Assembly: GCA_019118925.1 (NCBI GenBank)
Contig: DWYC01000075.1
Location: 1 to 35,946 of the forward strand
Direction of reading: 5' to 3'
DNA: 35,946 nt
Source of the DNA: Candidatus Flavonifractor intestinipullorum
GTDB lineage: Bacteria > Bacillota > Clostridia > Oscillospirales > Oscillospiraceae
In this document: positions 13,885 through 22,504 of the stretch, one piece after another
How the letters are laid out: every line of letters starts with the position of its first letter
How positions within the stretch are numbered: the first letter of the stretch is position 1
Program-made: the position numbers and the translations under genes
The notes under the pieces: generated by a model
The model's input: the letters and a program-made list of their open reading frames with translations, nothing else
Told to the model about the DNA's origin: nothing
Databases searched by the model: none

Positions 13885-15503
13885 GGCGAATACTTGCGGG
13901 CCTGCTGACCGCGGCCCTCACCGCCGGGATTCTGTCCGGGTGCGGGGGAGGGGCCTCTCCCGCCTCCACGCCCGGGGGCGGCGGGGAGGCGCGCCAGGTC
14001 GTCGTGGCCATGGACCCCAATTCGGAACCGGCCTCGGGCTTTGACCCGGCCTTCGGCTGGGGAGCGGGGGAGCACGTCCATGAGCCGCTCATCCAGTCCA
14101 CCCTCACCGTCACCAACGCGGACCTGACCATCGGCTATGACTTGGCCACCGGGTATCACGTCAGCGAGGACGGCCTCACCTGGACGGTGACCATCCGGGA
14201 CGACGCGGTTTTCACCGACGGGGAGGCCCTGACGGCGGAGGACGTGGCCTTTACCTACAATACGGTAAAGGAGAGCAGCTCGGTGAACGACTTCACCATG
14301 CTGGACTATGCCGAGGCGGTGGACGGGACCACGGTGGTCTTTCACATGACCCGGCCCTTCTCCATCTGGCCCTATACCATGGCTGTCGTGGGTATCGTTC
14401 CGGAGCACGCCTATGACCCGGCTGCCTACGGCTCCAACCCCATCGGCTCGGGCCGCTACAAGCTGGTCCAGTGGGACCGGGGCCAGCAGGTCATTCTGGA
14501 GGCCAACCCGGACTACTATGGCGACGCCCCCCAGATGCAGCGGGTGGTGATCCTCTTTATGGAGGAGGACGCCGCCTTCCTGGCCGCCCGGACGGGACAG
14601 GTGGACGTGGCCTATACCTCAGCCACCTACTCCGACCAGAGCGTCGAGGGCTATACGCTCACGGCTTATGCGAGCGTGGACAACCGGGGCTTCAACCTGC
14701 CCGCCGTTCCCGCCGGGACGGACGAAGCGGGCCGGACCGTGGGCAACGACTTCACCGCCGATGTACGCGTCCGCCGGGCCATCAACCTCGGTGTGGACCG
14801 GCAGGCGATGATTGACCATGTGCTCAATGGCTACGGCTCGCCGGCGTACAGCGTGTGCGACGGCCTGCCCTGGTACAACCCGGCCTCAGAAGTGGCGTAC
14901 GACCCGGAGGGGGCCACCGCCCTGCTGGAGGAGGCGGGGTGGGCGTTATCCGGCGACGGTTACCGCTACAAAGACGGCGTGCGGGCCGAACTGAATCTGC
15001 TCTATTCCACCGGCGACTCGGTGCGTCAGGCCCTGTGCGCCGACTTTGCCGGCCAGATGGAGCGGCTGGGCATCGCCTGCACCCAGGAGGGGGTTGGCTG
15101 GGATACCGCCTATGACCGGGCCCTGTCCCAGCCCCTTGTCTGGGGCTGGGGCGCCCACACCCCCATGGAGCTCTACAATCTCTACCATACCGTCGGAGAT
15201 TCCGGGTCCGCCCAGTACTCCCCCTACGCCAACCCGGCGGTGGACGAGTATATGGACCGGGCCCTGGCCAGCACCGATCTGGAGGAGTCCTACCAGCTCT
15301 GGCAGCTCGCCCAGTGGGACGGCGCCGCCGGCGTCACTCAGGACGGGGACATCCCCTGGGTGTGGCTGGTGAACGTGGACCACCTCTACTGGGTCCGGGA
15401 CGGGCTCCAGATCGCGGAGCAGAAGATCCACCCCCACGGCCACGGCTGGTCCATCGTCAACAATGTGGACCGGTGGAGCTGGAGCGCGGGCGGGGAGCGC
15501 TGA
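13881..15503 (+). CDS. family 5 solute-binding lipoprotein, probable nickel importer NikA
   Basis: 540-aa lipoprotein: signal peptide with lipobox LSGC (C21), then the peptide/nickel-binding family 5 fold (ADLTIGYDLATGYHVSEDGL, SNPIGSGRYKLVQWDRGQ, VRRAINLGVDRQAM). It would capture the substrate outside the membrane for the permeases and ATPases that follow. Family 5 includes peptide, nickel and opine binders and sequence alone does not settle the ligand. Nickel is inferred from fusion of the transport genes to larEBC in one operon (4-nt overlap with larC). Confidence 0.88.
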   Translation: MRRILAGLLTAALTAGILSGCGGGASPASTPGGGGEARQVVVAMDPNSEPASGFDPAFGWGAGEHVHEPLIQSTLTVTNADLTIGYDLATGYHVSEDGLTWTVTIRDDAVFTDGEALTAEDVAFTYNTVKESSSVNDFTMLDYAEAVDGTTVVFHMTRPFSIWPYTMAVVGIVPEHAYDPAAYGSNPIGSGRYKLVQWDRGQQVILEANPDYYGDAPQMQRVVILFMEEDAAFLAARTGQVDVAYTSATYSDQSVEGYTLTAYASVDNRGFNLPAVPAGTDEAGRTVGNDFTADVRVRRAINLGVDRQAMIDHVLNGYGSPAYSVCDGLPWYNPASEVAYDPEGATALLEEAGWALSGDGYRYKDGVRAELNLLYSTGDSVRQALCADFAGQMERLGIACTQEGVGWDTAYDRALSQPLVWGWGAHTPMELYNLYHTVGDSGSAQYSPYANPAVDEYMDRALASTDLEESYQLWQLAQWDGAAGVTQDGDIPWVWLVNVDHLYWVRDGLQIAEQKIHPHGHGWSIVNNVDRWSWSAGGER

Positions 15504-15542
15504 GCGGACGCGAAGCGGAATCACAGGAAAGGAGGGAACCCC

Positions 15543-16535
15543 GTGCGACATCGCCTGCAATTCGCGGGGAAAAAACTGCTCCGGATGCTGCTCCTCCTGC
15601 TGGGGGTGAGCCTGGCGGCCTTTCTGCTCATGGCGGCCTCCCCCATGGACCCGCTCCAGACCAACGTGGGCCAGGCCGCCCTGGGCTCCATGAGCCAAGA
15701 GCAGATTGCCCAGCTGGAGGACTATTGGGGGGTCAACACCCCCCTGCCGGAGCGCTATCTGGGCTGGCTGTCCGCCGCCCTGCGGGGGGACCTGGGGACC
15801 TCCCTTCTCTACCGTCAGCCGGTGCTTCAAATCGTGGCGGAGCGGCTGGGGAACTCACTGGGGCTGCTCCTGTCGGCCTGGGTCCTCTCCGGGGCGCTGG
15901 GACTGACCCTGGGGGTGCTGGCGGGGGCCTTTCGGGACCGGTGGCCCGATCGGCTGATCCGGGGGTGGTGCCTGCTCCTCTCCAGTACCCCGGCGTTCTG
16001 GCTGGCGCTGCTGCTGCTCATGGTGTTCTCCGTATGGCTGGGCTGGTTTCCCATCGGCCTGTCCGTCCCCATCGGGGCGGCGGCGGAGCAGGTCTCGTTC
16101 CTGGAGCGCCTCCGGCACGCCTTCCTCCCCGCCCTCACCCTGAGCGTCACCGGCGTATCCGGCATTGCGCTCCATACCCGGGAGAAGATGGCGGATGTGA
16201 TGGAGTCGGATTACGTCCTCTTCGCCCGGGCCCGGGGAGAATCCCTGGGCGGGATTGTCCTGCGCCACGGCCTGCGGAATGTGGCCCTGCCGGCCATTAC
16301 GCTGCAATTTGCCTCGGTGAGTGAGATCATCGGCGGGTCGGTGCTGGTGGAGCAGGTGTTTTCCTATCCCGGACTGGGCCAGGCGGCGGTGAACGCCGGG
16401 CTGGGCGGCGATCTGCCCCTCCTGCTGGGCATCACGGTGATCACCGCCGCCGTCGTCTTTGGGGGCAGCCTGGCGGCCGACCTGCTCTACGGCGCGGTGG
16501 ACCCCGAGATCCGAAGGGGGGCGGCCAAAGGGTGA
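15543..16535 (+). CDS. ABC permease, NikB/DppB type
   Basis: 330-aa inner-membrane permease starting at GTG 15543 after AAAGGAGGG. The DppB/NikB layout is evident: a first helix (LLRMLLLLLGVSLAAFLLMAA), the ASPMDPLQTNVG loop, and five further helices. The cytoplasmic EAA loop (ADVMESDYVLFARARGESLGGIVLRHGLRN) contacts the ATPases. The stop overlaps the next start (GTGA). It works with the next permease and two ATPases, presumably for nickel uptake. Confidence 0.9.
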   Translation: MRHRLQFAGKKLLRMLLLLLGVSLAAFLLMAASPMDPLQTNVGQAALGSMSQEQIAQLEDYWGVNTPLPERYLGWLSAALRGDLGTSLLYRQPVLQIVAERLGNSLGLLLSAWVLSGALGLTLGVLAGAFRDRWPDRLIRGWCLLLSSTPAFWLALLLLMVFSVWLGWFPIGLSVPIGAAAEQVSFLERLRHAFLPALTLSVTGVSGIALHTREKMADVMESDYVLFARARGESLGGIVLRHGLRNVALPAITLQFASVSEIIGGSVLVEQVFSYPGLGQAAVNAGLGGDLPLLLGITVITAAVVFGGSLAADLLYGAVDPEIRRGAAKG

Positions 16536-17353
16536 ACGCACTCAACCGGCGGCAGAGGACGCGCCTGCTCCTGCTGGCTGCGGGGGCGGTGCTCCTGGCC
16601 GTCACTCTGGCCGGGATGCTGTGCCGGGAGCGGGCGATGGAGACCGACTTTTCCCGGGTCAATCTGGCCCCGGGACTCTCCTGCCTGTTCGGCACCGACT
16701 GGATGGGCCGGGATATGCTCGCCCGGACCCTCGCCGGCCTGTCCCTCTCCATCCGGATTGGGGCGCTGACCGCCTGCGTCAGCGCCGCCATCGCCCTGGC
16801 TCTGGGGGTGGTTTCCGCCCTCAGCCGGGCGGCGGATGCGCTGCTCTCCTGGCTGATGGACCTGTTTCTGGGCATTCCCCATATTCTGCTGGTGATGCTG
16901 ATCTCTCTGGCCTTTGGACGGGGCTTTGTAGGGGTGGCGGCCGGAGTGTCCCTGAGCCACTGGCCCTCCCTGGCCCGGGTGATCCGCGGGGAGGTGCTCC
17001 AGCTCCGGCAGGCAGTCTACGTCCAGACCGCCCGAAAGCTGGGGGTGTCCCGGCTGCGGGTGGTCCGGCGGCATCTGCTGCCCCACCTGCTGCCCCAGGT
17101 CCTCACCGGGCTCATTCTCCAGTTTCCCCACGCCATTCTCCACGAGGCCAGCGTGACGTTTCTGGGCTTCGGCCTCTCGTCGGAGCAGCCCGCCATCGGC
17201 GTGATCCTGTCGGAGAGCATGCGCTATCTCACCACCGGCCGGTGGTGGCTGGCGCTCTTTCCCGGCCTGGCCCTGGTGGGGGTGGTCCTGCTCTTTGCGG
17301 CGGTGGGAGAGCATCTGCGCCGTCTGCTCTCCCCCTCCAGCGCCCATCAGTGA
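16532..17353 (+). CDS. ABC permease, NikC/DppC type
   Basis: 273-aa permease (GTG 16532 overlapping the previous TGA). The DppC/NikC motif CLFGTDWMGRDMLARTLAG follows the first helix. The EAA loop reads YVQTARKLGVSRLRVVRRHLLPH. It pairs with the 15543-16535 protein to form the membrane channel. Confidence 0.9.
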   Translation: MNALNRRQRTRLLLLAAGAVLLAVTLAGMLCRERAMETDFSRVNLAPGLSCLFGTDWMGRDMLARTLAGLSLSIRIGALTACVSAAIALALGVVSALSRAADALLSWLMDLFLGIPHILLVMLISLAFGRGFVGVAAGVSLSHWPSLARVIRGEVLQLRQAVYVQTARKLGVSRLRVVRRHLLPHLLPQVLTGLILQFPHAILHEASVTFLGFGLSSEQPAIGVILSESMRYLTTGRWWLALFPGLALVGVVLLFAAVGEHLRRLLSPSSAHQ

Positions 17354-17369
17354 AAGGAGGGCACGCACA

Positions 17370-18308
17370 ATGAACCCCGTTTTGCAGGTGGAACACCTGT
17401 CCATCTCCTTTACGCAGTACGACCGGGGGACCCGCCGGCGCCGGCTCCCCGTGATCCGCGACCTGTCCTTTTCCGTTCAGCCCGGCCAGGTGGTGGCGGT
17501 CGTGGGCGCCAGCGGCTCGGGCAAGAGCCTGCTGGCCCACGGAATTTTGGGCATCCTCCCTTATAACAGCGCGATGGAGGGGACGATTCTCTATCAGGGG
17601 GAGCCCCTGACCCGGAAGCGGCTGGAGACCCTCCGGGGCCGGGAGATCGCCCTGATTCCTCAGGGCGTGACCTATCTGGATCCCCGCATGGAGGTGGGCG
17701 CGCAGCTCCGAAAGGGGCGCAGCGACTTATCCGCAAGGGAGAAAAGCCGGAACGTCCTCGCCCGGTACGGCCTGGGGCCGGAGGTGGAGCGGCTCTATCC
17801 CTTCGAGCTCTCCGGAGGCATGGCCCGGCGGGTGCTCATCGCCACGGCCGTGATGGAGCAGCCCGGGCTTATCCTCGCGGACGAGCCCACCCCCGGCCTG
17901 GACGCCCGGGCCGCCGGACGGATTTTGGGCCATATTCGGGAGCGGGCGGAAGAGGGGACGGGCGTACTCTTCATCACCCACGATCTGGAGCTGGCCCTCA
18001 CCATTGCCCACCGGGTGCTGGTCCTCTACGCCGGGGAGACCATCGAGGAGGCGGACGCCAGCGATTTTGCCGCCGGGCGCCTGCGCCACCCCTATACCCG
18101 GGCGCTCTGGAACGCCCTGCCCTGCAACGGCTTTCAGCCGATCCCGGGCAGCCAGCCCGGCCCCGGCGAGATCGCGGACGGCTGCCAGTTTGCACCCCGG
18201 TGCGCCCGCTGCCGGGCGGTATGCCGCCGGGAAGCTTCGGTCCCCTATGTCCCCTTTCGAAACGGGATGGTCCGCTGCCGCTTTCCGGAAGGAGGGGAGC
18301 GCGTATGA
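17370..18308 (+). CDS. ABC ATPase, NikD/DppD type
   Basis: 312-aa ATPase starting at ATG 17370 (AAAGGAGG 8 nt upstream; the longer open frame is not needed). Walker A GASGSGKS, signature ELSGGMARR, Walker B LILADEPTPGLD and switch His (ITHDLELA) are all present. The C-terminus has the cysteine-rich peptide/nickel transporter tail (FAPRCARCRAVCRREA). It overlaps the next gene by ATGA. Confidence 0.9.
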   Translation: MNPVLQVEHLSISFTQYDRGTRRRRLPVIRDLSFSVQPGQVVAVVGASGSGKSLLAHGILGILPYNSAMEGTILYQGEPLTRKRLETLRGREIALIPQGVTYLDPRMEVGAQLRKGRSDLSAREKSRNVLARYGLGPEVERLYPFELSGGMARRVLIATAVMEQPGLILADEPTPGLDARAAGRILGHIRERAEEGTGVLFITHDLELALTIAHRVLVLYAGETIEEADASDFAAGRLRHPYTRALWNALPCNGFQPIPGSQPGPGEIADGCQFAPRCARCRAVCRREASVPYVPFRNGMVRCRFPEGGERV

Positions 18309-18919
18309 GCCTGGAGGCCCGAGGGGTGTCCTTCCGCTATCCCAGGCGGGGCCGCCGGATGATTCTGGAGGGGGTGGACCTCCGACTGGAGCCGGGAGAG
18401 CGCCTGGGCCTCTCCGCCCCCAGCGGAAGGGGAAAGACCACCCTGTGTAAACTCCTGGCGGGGTATGAGCGGCCCACCCGGGGCGAGATCCGGCTGGACG
18501 GGAACCCGTTGCCGGGCGGCGGAGCTCCCTGCCCGGTGCAGATGCTCTGGCAGCACCCGGAGAGCGCCGTCGACCCCCTCCTCCCCCTGCGGGAGAGCCT
18601 GTATGAGGCCGGACCCGTGGAAGAACGGCTGCTGGAGGCCCTCCAGATCCGGCCGGACTGGCTCCGGCGCTATCCCCAGGAGCTCTCCGGCGGGGAACTC
18701 CAGCGTTTCTGCATCGCCCGGGCCCTGGGCCCGGCCACCCGCTATCTCCTCTGCGACGAGAGCACCGCCATGCTGGACGCCATCACCCAGGCCCAGATCT
18801 GGCGCTTTCTGATGGAGGAGTCCGGGCGGCGGGGGTTGGGACTGCTGGTGCTCAGCCATGACCGGGCGCTTGTGGAGCGGGTGTGTACCCGGACAGCGGA
18901 ACTGGGAGGGGGCCCTTGA
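18305..18919 (+). CDS. ABC ATPase, NikE/DppF type (short)
   Basis: 204-aa ATPase, shorter than most NikE/DppF proteins (often about 260 or more) and lacking the usual C-terminal tail. Walker A is the variant APSGRGKTT, the signature is ELSGGELQRF, and Walker B is the variant YLLCDESTAMLDA. The switch His is in LSHDRALV. Start ATG 18305 overlaps the previous stop. Its own stop (18917-18919) lies inside the -35 of the merR promoter. Confidence 0.88.
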   Translation: MSLEARGVSFRYPRRGRRMILEGVDLRLEPGERLGLSAPSGRGKTTLCKLLAGYERPTRGEIRLDGNPLPGGGAPCPVQMLWQHPESAVDPLLPLRESLYEAGPVEERLLEALQIRPDWLRRYPQELSGGELQRFCIARALGPATRYLLCDESTAMLDAITQAQIWRFLMEESGRRGLGLLVLSHDRALVERVCTRTAELGGGP

Positions 18920-18946
18920 CATGGAGCCCGCTCCAGGTGATAGGAT
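18916..18946 (+). promoter_or_regulatory. MerR-type promoter 3 (merR itself)
   Basis: TTGACA (18916-18921), 19-bp spacer and TAGGAT (18941-18946), with the dyad TGGAG-CCCG-CTCCA (18922-18935). It indicates autoregulation and defines the regulator of promoters 1 and 2. Confidence 0.85.
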
Positions 18947-18990
18947 AGAGCCGGAGACAACAGGGGCCGCAGCCCCGGGAGGTGTATGTT

Positions 18991-19404
18991 ATGACAATCG
19001 CACAGGCGAGCCAGAAATACGGTCTGTCTGCCGACACCCTGCGCTATTATGAACGGATCGGCCTCATTCCGCCGGTACCCCGCAACAAGAGCGGGATCCG
19101 GGATTACGACGAGGAGTCGTGCAGCTGGATCGAGCTGATGAAGTGTATGCGCGCCGCAGGGGTTCAGATTGAGGCCCTCATTGAGTACGTGCAGCTCTTC
19201 CGCAAAGGCGATGAGACCATCGGCGCACGGAAAGCGCTGCTCATGGAGCAGCGGGAACAGCTCCGGGCCCGCATGGAGGACATGCAGCGGTCCCTGGACC
19301 GGCTGAACGAAAAAATTGCGTTCTACGACCAGAAGATGGTGCCCCGGGAGCAGATGCTCCGTCAGATGGGGGAGAAGAGCAGCTCCGGAGCGCGCGGAGC
19401 TTAG
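18991..19404 (+). CDS. MerR-family regulator (AdhR/NmlR-like) of the lar-nik regulon
   Basis: 137-aa MerR protein: winged HTH (MTIAQASQKYGLSADTLRYYERIGLIPPVPRNKSGIR is split over residues 1-37), linker, then a dimerising coiled coil (about 80-120). C52 in LMKCMRAAG sits where AdhR/NmlR regulators keep their reactive cysteine, so aldehyde or thiol stress is a possible signal; nickel is an alternative, but no His/Cys metal site is apparent. ATG 18991 follows GGAGGTG. Three 19-bp-spaced promoters with the same dyad (10013, 10893, 18916) are its likely targets, giving control of the CMD gene, larEBC-nik and itself. Confidence 0.9.
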   Translation: MTIAQASQKYGLSADTLRYYERIGLIPPVPRNKSGIRDYDEESCSWIELMKCMRAAGVQIEALIEYVQLFRKGDETIGARKALLMEQREQLRARMEDMQRSLDRLNEKIAFYDQKMVPREQMLRQMGEKSSSGARGA

Positions 19405-19408
19405 AAAC

Positions 19409-19443
19409 AAAGGCCGCCGGTTCCGTTGGAACCGGCGGCCTTA
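19409..19443. terminator. bidirectional terminator after merR
   Basis: A 14-bp GC-rich stem (19411-19424 with 19429-19442, loop GTTG) lies between the convergent merR and rhodanese genes, with A/T flanks on both sides. Confidence 0.85.
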
Positions 19444-19466
19444 TTCTCTGAGATGGAAGAGGGCGG

Positions 19467-19967
19467 TTAGGCCTCCACGTTGTCGGGATAGGTCTCGCTC
19501 CAGGCAGTGAAGCCGCCCTCCAGAGTGTAGACCTTGGACATGTCGTAGCCCAGGGCGGAGAGGACGTTGGTGGTGGCCTGGGCGTAGGTCTTGCCGGAGT
19601 AGCAGATGACCACGATGTTCTTGTCCAGGCCGTCAATGGCCTCCTGCATGGTGGCGACGCCGGCGTCGAAGTCGCCGTTCTTGGCGGCGTCCATGTCGTA
19701 GCTCAGGGCGCCGGGGATGTGGGAAGTGTCGTAGTCGGCGGCCTTGCGGACGTCGAAGAAGACATAGCTCTCGTCGTCCAGGACGTTGGCGGCGTCCTCC
19801 ACGGAGATATACTGCATGGCTACATCGCTCTCGGGGGCGGTGATTTCGCTGCCCGGCGCGGCGGCGGAGGGCGTAGGCGTGGGCTCACTGGCAGTCTGGC
19901 CGCCGCAGGCCGTCAGAGCCAGGAGCATGGACAGGGCCAGCAAGAGCGCGCTGAACATTCGTTTCAT
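19467..19967 (-). CDS. rhodanese-domain lipoprotein
   Basis: 166-aa secreted lipoprotein (lipobox LTAC, C21; low-complexity linker 25-48) with one rhodanese domain (about 52-163). The active loop is C122-YSGKT, with the conserved DVRKAADYDTSHIPGA and LEGGFTAW motifs. It would handle sulfane sulfur on the outer face of the membrane; the physiological thiol is unknown. ATG complement 19965-19967 has GGAAGG upstream. It diverges from the VTT operon. In E. coli a rhodanese (YnjE) neighbours the YnjBCD transporter, and a YnjBCD-like system is encoded 6 kb downstream here. Confidence 0.9.
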   Translation of the reverse strand: MKRMFSALLLALSMLLALTACGGQTASEPTPTPSAAAPGSEITAPESDVAMQYISVEDAANVLDDESYVFFDVRKAADYDTSHIPGALSYDMDAAKNGDFDAGVATMQEAIDGLDKNIVVICYSGKTYAQATTNVLSALGYDMSKVYTLEGGFTAWSETYPDNVEA

Positions 19968-20033
19968 TTCAAATACCTTCCTTTTCCGTTGGATGTTTGT
20001 TTGTCTGCTGCACACACTTGGATAAGCGAACTT

Positions 20034-20062
20034 ATTATAATATGGGGAAAAGAAACGGTCAA
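20034..20062 (-). promoter_or_regulatory. rhodanese gene promoter
   Basis: On the minus strand TTGACC (20057-20062), 17-bp spacer and a perfect TATAAT (20034-20039). Confidence 0.8.
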
Positions 20063-20237
20063 TCCCATAGGATATCCCATCGAAAAATATGATATTGGGC
20101 AGATCATACATTTGGAGAAGAGATAAATGTCCGCAATATGGGGACGGATGCGCGCGAAAAGAATTCTTTCCGGAGAAATGGCGGGCGGCGGACAGCCGGA
20201 ACACAATGGGACGGATCTGGAGCACAGAGAGGGCGTA

Positions 20238-20266
20238 TTGACAAAAAAAGCGCCGTTGAGTAAACT
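20238..20266 (+). promoter_or_regulatory. promoter of the VTT/Fe-S operon
   Basis: TTGACA (20238-20243), 17-bp spacer and TAAACT (20261-20266), about 30 bp before ATG 20300. The stretch 20063-20237 between the divergent promoters shows nothing I can name. Confidence 0.8.
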
Positions 20267-20299
20267 GGATGGGTATTTCGGCGGAGAAATGGAGTGCCT

Positions 20300-20968
20300 A
20301 TGCGAATCAAAACGATCTTGACCGCGCTGGCCGGGGCGGCCGTCCTGCTGGGGGTGAGCTGGCTTTTGAGCACGGTGGTCTCCCAGGAAGATCTGGAACG
20401 ACTGCTGGAGCGCTGCGGGGCCTGGGCTCCGGCGGCCTATATGGGCCTTTTTACGCTGCTGCCGGCGTTTTTTTTCCCGGTGGCGGTACTGGCTCTGGCG
20501 GGCGGGCTGCTCTTCGGGCTGTGGTATGGGAGTTTGTACACCTTTCTGGGGGCCATGTGCAACTGTGCCCTCATGTTCCTCCTGGCGCGGTCGGTGGGCC
20601 GCAGGCGGGTGGAGCGCCTGATTCAGACCCGGCTCAGCCCGGTCTGGCAGGACCGGCTGGCCCAGATCGGGGGCAGGAAGGGCTTCCTTCTGCTGGTGGT
20701 GCTGCGCCTGATTCCGGCGGTGCCTTACAACCTCATCAACTACGCCTTTGGGCTGAGCGGAATGCCTCTGGGGACCTATATGGCCGCCTCGGCCATCGGC
20801 ATTATCCCCGGGACGCTGGCTTTTATCAACATCGGGGACAAGGCTATGGACGCGGGTTCTCCCGGGTTCTGGATTGCCATCGGGCTGCTGGTGCTGCTGC
20901 TGGTGGTGACGACCCTGCTGGGGAAAAAGCTCTTTCCCGGTCCGGGGAAAAAGGAGAAGGGAGCGTAA
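20300..20968 (+). CDS. VTT-domain (TVP38/DedA-type) membrane protein 1
   Basis: 222-aa polytopic membrane protein. The VTT core is visible (FFFPVAVLALAGGLLFG with the G/P-rich re-entrant loop, then VVLRLIPAVPYNLINYAFGL). VTT/DedA proteins flip or scramble lipids such as undecaprenyl phosphate in bacteria. ATG 20300 has GGAG six bases upstream. It is followed 4 nt later by a second VTT gene, so the two are co-expressed and may act together. Confidence 0.9.
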   Translation: MRIKTILTALAGAAVLLGVSWLLSTVVSQEDLERLLERCGAWAPAAYMGLFTLLPAFFFPVAVLALAGGLLFGLWYGSLYTFLGAMCNCALMFLLARSVGRRRVERLIQTRLSPVWQDRLAQIGGRKGFLLLVVLRLIPAVPYNLINYAFGLSGMPLGTYMAASAIGIIPGTLAFINIGDKAMDAGSPGFWIAIGLLVLLLVVTTLLGKKLFPGPGKKEKGA

Positions 20969-20972
20969 AGAA

Positions 20973-21689
20973 ATGGAAACGACAAAACGACCCAAGCGCC
21001 GCCTGGCCCGGTGGCTGATTGTGGCGGCGCTCGTGCTGCTGTGCGCGGCCTATTTCGCGCTGCCCCCGGTAAAAGGCGCGGTGGACCGGGCGGCGGGGGT
21101 GCTGGCCTCCGCCGATGTGAACGCGGTGGCGGAGTATATCCGCTCCTTCGGCCCCTATGCGGCGGTGTTTTCCTTTGCGCTGATGACCTTTTCTTCGGTG
21201 ATCGCCCCGCTGCCCGCCTTTTTGATCACTCTGTCCAACGCGGCGATCTTCGGCTGGTGGCAGGGGGCTATTCTCTCCTGGAGCAGCGCCATGGCGGGCG
21301 CGGCCCTGTGCTTTTTTATCGCCCGGGGCCTGGGCCGGGATGTGGTGGAGAAGTTCGCCGGACGGGGCGCCCTGGCCGGCGTGGAGGGGTATTTTAAAAA
21401 GTACGGCTCCAAGACCATCCTGATCTGCCGGCTGCTGCCCTTCGTGTCCTTTGACGCGGTGAGCTACTTCGCCGGTCTGACCCCCATCCGGTTCTGGCCC
21501 TTTTTCCTGGCCACCGGGCTGGGGCAGCTGCCCGCCACCATCATCTACTCCTATGTGGGGGGGATGCTCACCGGCGGAGTGCGGTATCTGGTGACCGGCC
21601 TGCTGTGCCTGTTCTCCCTGGCCATTCTGGTGAGCATCATCCGGCGCATCTACACCGAGCGCCAGGCCAGACAGGAGACGGAGAAGTGA
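20973..21689 (+). CDS. VTT-domain (TVP38/DedA-type) membrane protein 2
   Basis: 238-aa membrane protein of the same fold (VIAPLPAFLITLSNAAIFGW, then ICRLLPFVSFDAVSYFAGLTP). It is not a close copy of its neighbour, so the pair is not a recent duplication. The stop overlaps the GTG start of the Fe-S protein gene. Confidence 0.9.
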   Translation: METTKRPKRRLARWLIVAALVLLCAAYFALPPVKGAVDRAAGVLASADVNAVAEYIRSFGPYAAVFSFALMTFSSVIAPLPAFLITLSNAAIFGWWQGAILSWSSAMAGAALCFFIARGLGRDVVEKFAGRGALAGVEGYFKKYGSKTILICRLLPFVSFDAVSYFAGLTPIRFWPFFLATGLGQLPATIIYSYVGGMLTGGVRYLVTGLLCLFSLAILVSIIRRIYTERQARQETEK

Positions 21690-22459
21690 GCCGGTCGGGC
21701 CGGTGGGGAATGCGCCTGCACCAGTGGCTCTCCTTCCGGGGGGCGATGATGCGCCTGTCCCGGGCGGAGGCGGTGTTCTGGCCCGGATGTGCGCTGATGA
21801 ATCTGGACGGAGCCGTGCTGGAGCGCACCAGGGAGGTGCTGGAGCGGGCGGAGCCGGGCATCGGGCTGTCTACCTGCTGCTGCGGCCAGCCCAGCGCCTG
21901 CCTGTTTCCGGAGGAGGCCCGGGCGCGCCGGGAGAAGCTGCGCCGCCTGCTGGCGCGCCGGGGGGTGAAGCGCATCTACGCCGCCTGCCCCAACTGCATG
22001 CAGGAGCTGCGCGCGCTGGGCGGCGCGGAGGTGTTCTCCATCTGGCCGGTGCTGGAGCGGCATCTTTCGCCGGAGGAGCTGCCCCGGCGGCCGGGGCGCT
22101 ATATTTGGCACGATCCCTGCCCCACACGGGGGGACCGGGAGCAGCAGGAGGCGGTGCGGGCGCTGCTGGCCCGCAGCGGGTGCGACTGCTGCCAGCCGGA
22201 GCACACCGGGGAGCAGACCCGCTGCTGCGGCAACTACCGCATGCTCCACACCCGGGAGCCGGAGAAGAGCGCCCGGATTCGCGCCCGGCGGCTGGAGGAG
22301 CTGCCGGCGGACCGGGTGATCCTCAGCAGCTGCGAGGGCTGCCTGGGGGCCTTCCGGGGGGAGGGCCGGAAGGGGCGGCATCTGCTGGAGCTTCTCTTCG
22401 GCGAGAGCCGCCGCCGGAGCTGGGGCAACCGGATCAAAACCACGTTAAACGCACGCTAG
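21686..22459 (+). CDS. CCG-motif (heterodisulfide reductase-like) Fe-S protein
   Basis: 257-aa soluble protein with two cysteine-rich CCG-type half-motifs: C35, C64-C66 with C101/C104 (CPNCMQEL), and C145, C180-C181 with C216/C219 (CEGC). This is the HdrB/GlpC-like arrangement that binds Fe-S clusters in electron-transfer or disulfide-handling subunits. No partner oxidoreductase is nearby, so its redox partner is unknown. GTG 21686 overlaps the previous stop; ATG 21710 is a possible shorter start. Confidence 0.85.
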   Translation: MSRSGRWGMRLHQWLSFRGAMMRLSRAEAVFWPGCALMNLDGAVLERTREVLERAEPGIGLSTCCCGQPSACLFPEEARARREKLRRLLARRGVKRIYAACPNCMQELRALGGAEVFSIWPVLERHLSPEELPRRPGRYIWHDPCPTRGDREQQEAVRALLARSGCDCCQPEHTGEQTRCCGNYRMLHTREPEKSARIRARRLEELPADRVILSSCEGCLGAFRGEGRKGRHLLELLFGESRRRSWGNRIKTTLNAR

Positions 22460-22466
22460 AGACAGC

Positions 22467-22498
22467 AGGAGAGCCGTGTCGCCGGACACGGCTCTCCT
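22467..22498. terminator. convergent terminator
   Basis: A 14-bp perfect stem (22467-22480 with 22485-22498, loop GCCG) lies between the plus-strand Fe-S gene and the minus-strand glycosyltransferase gene. Confidence 0.8.
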
Positions 22499-22504
22499 CT
22501 TGCA

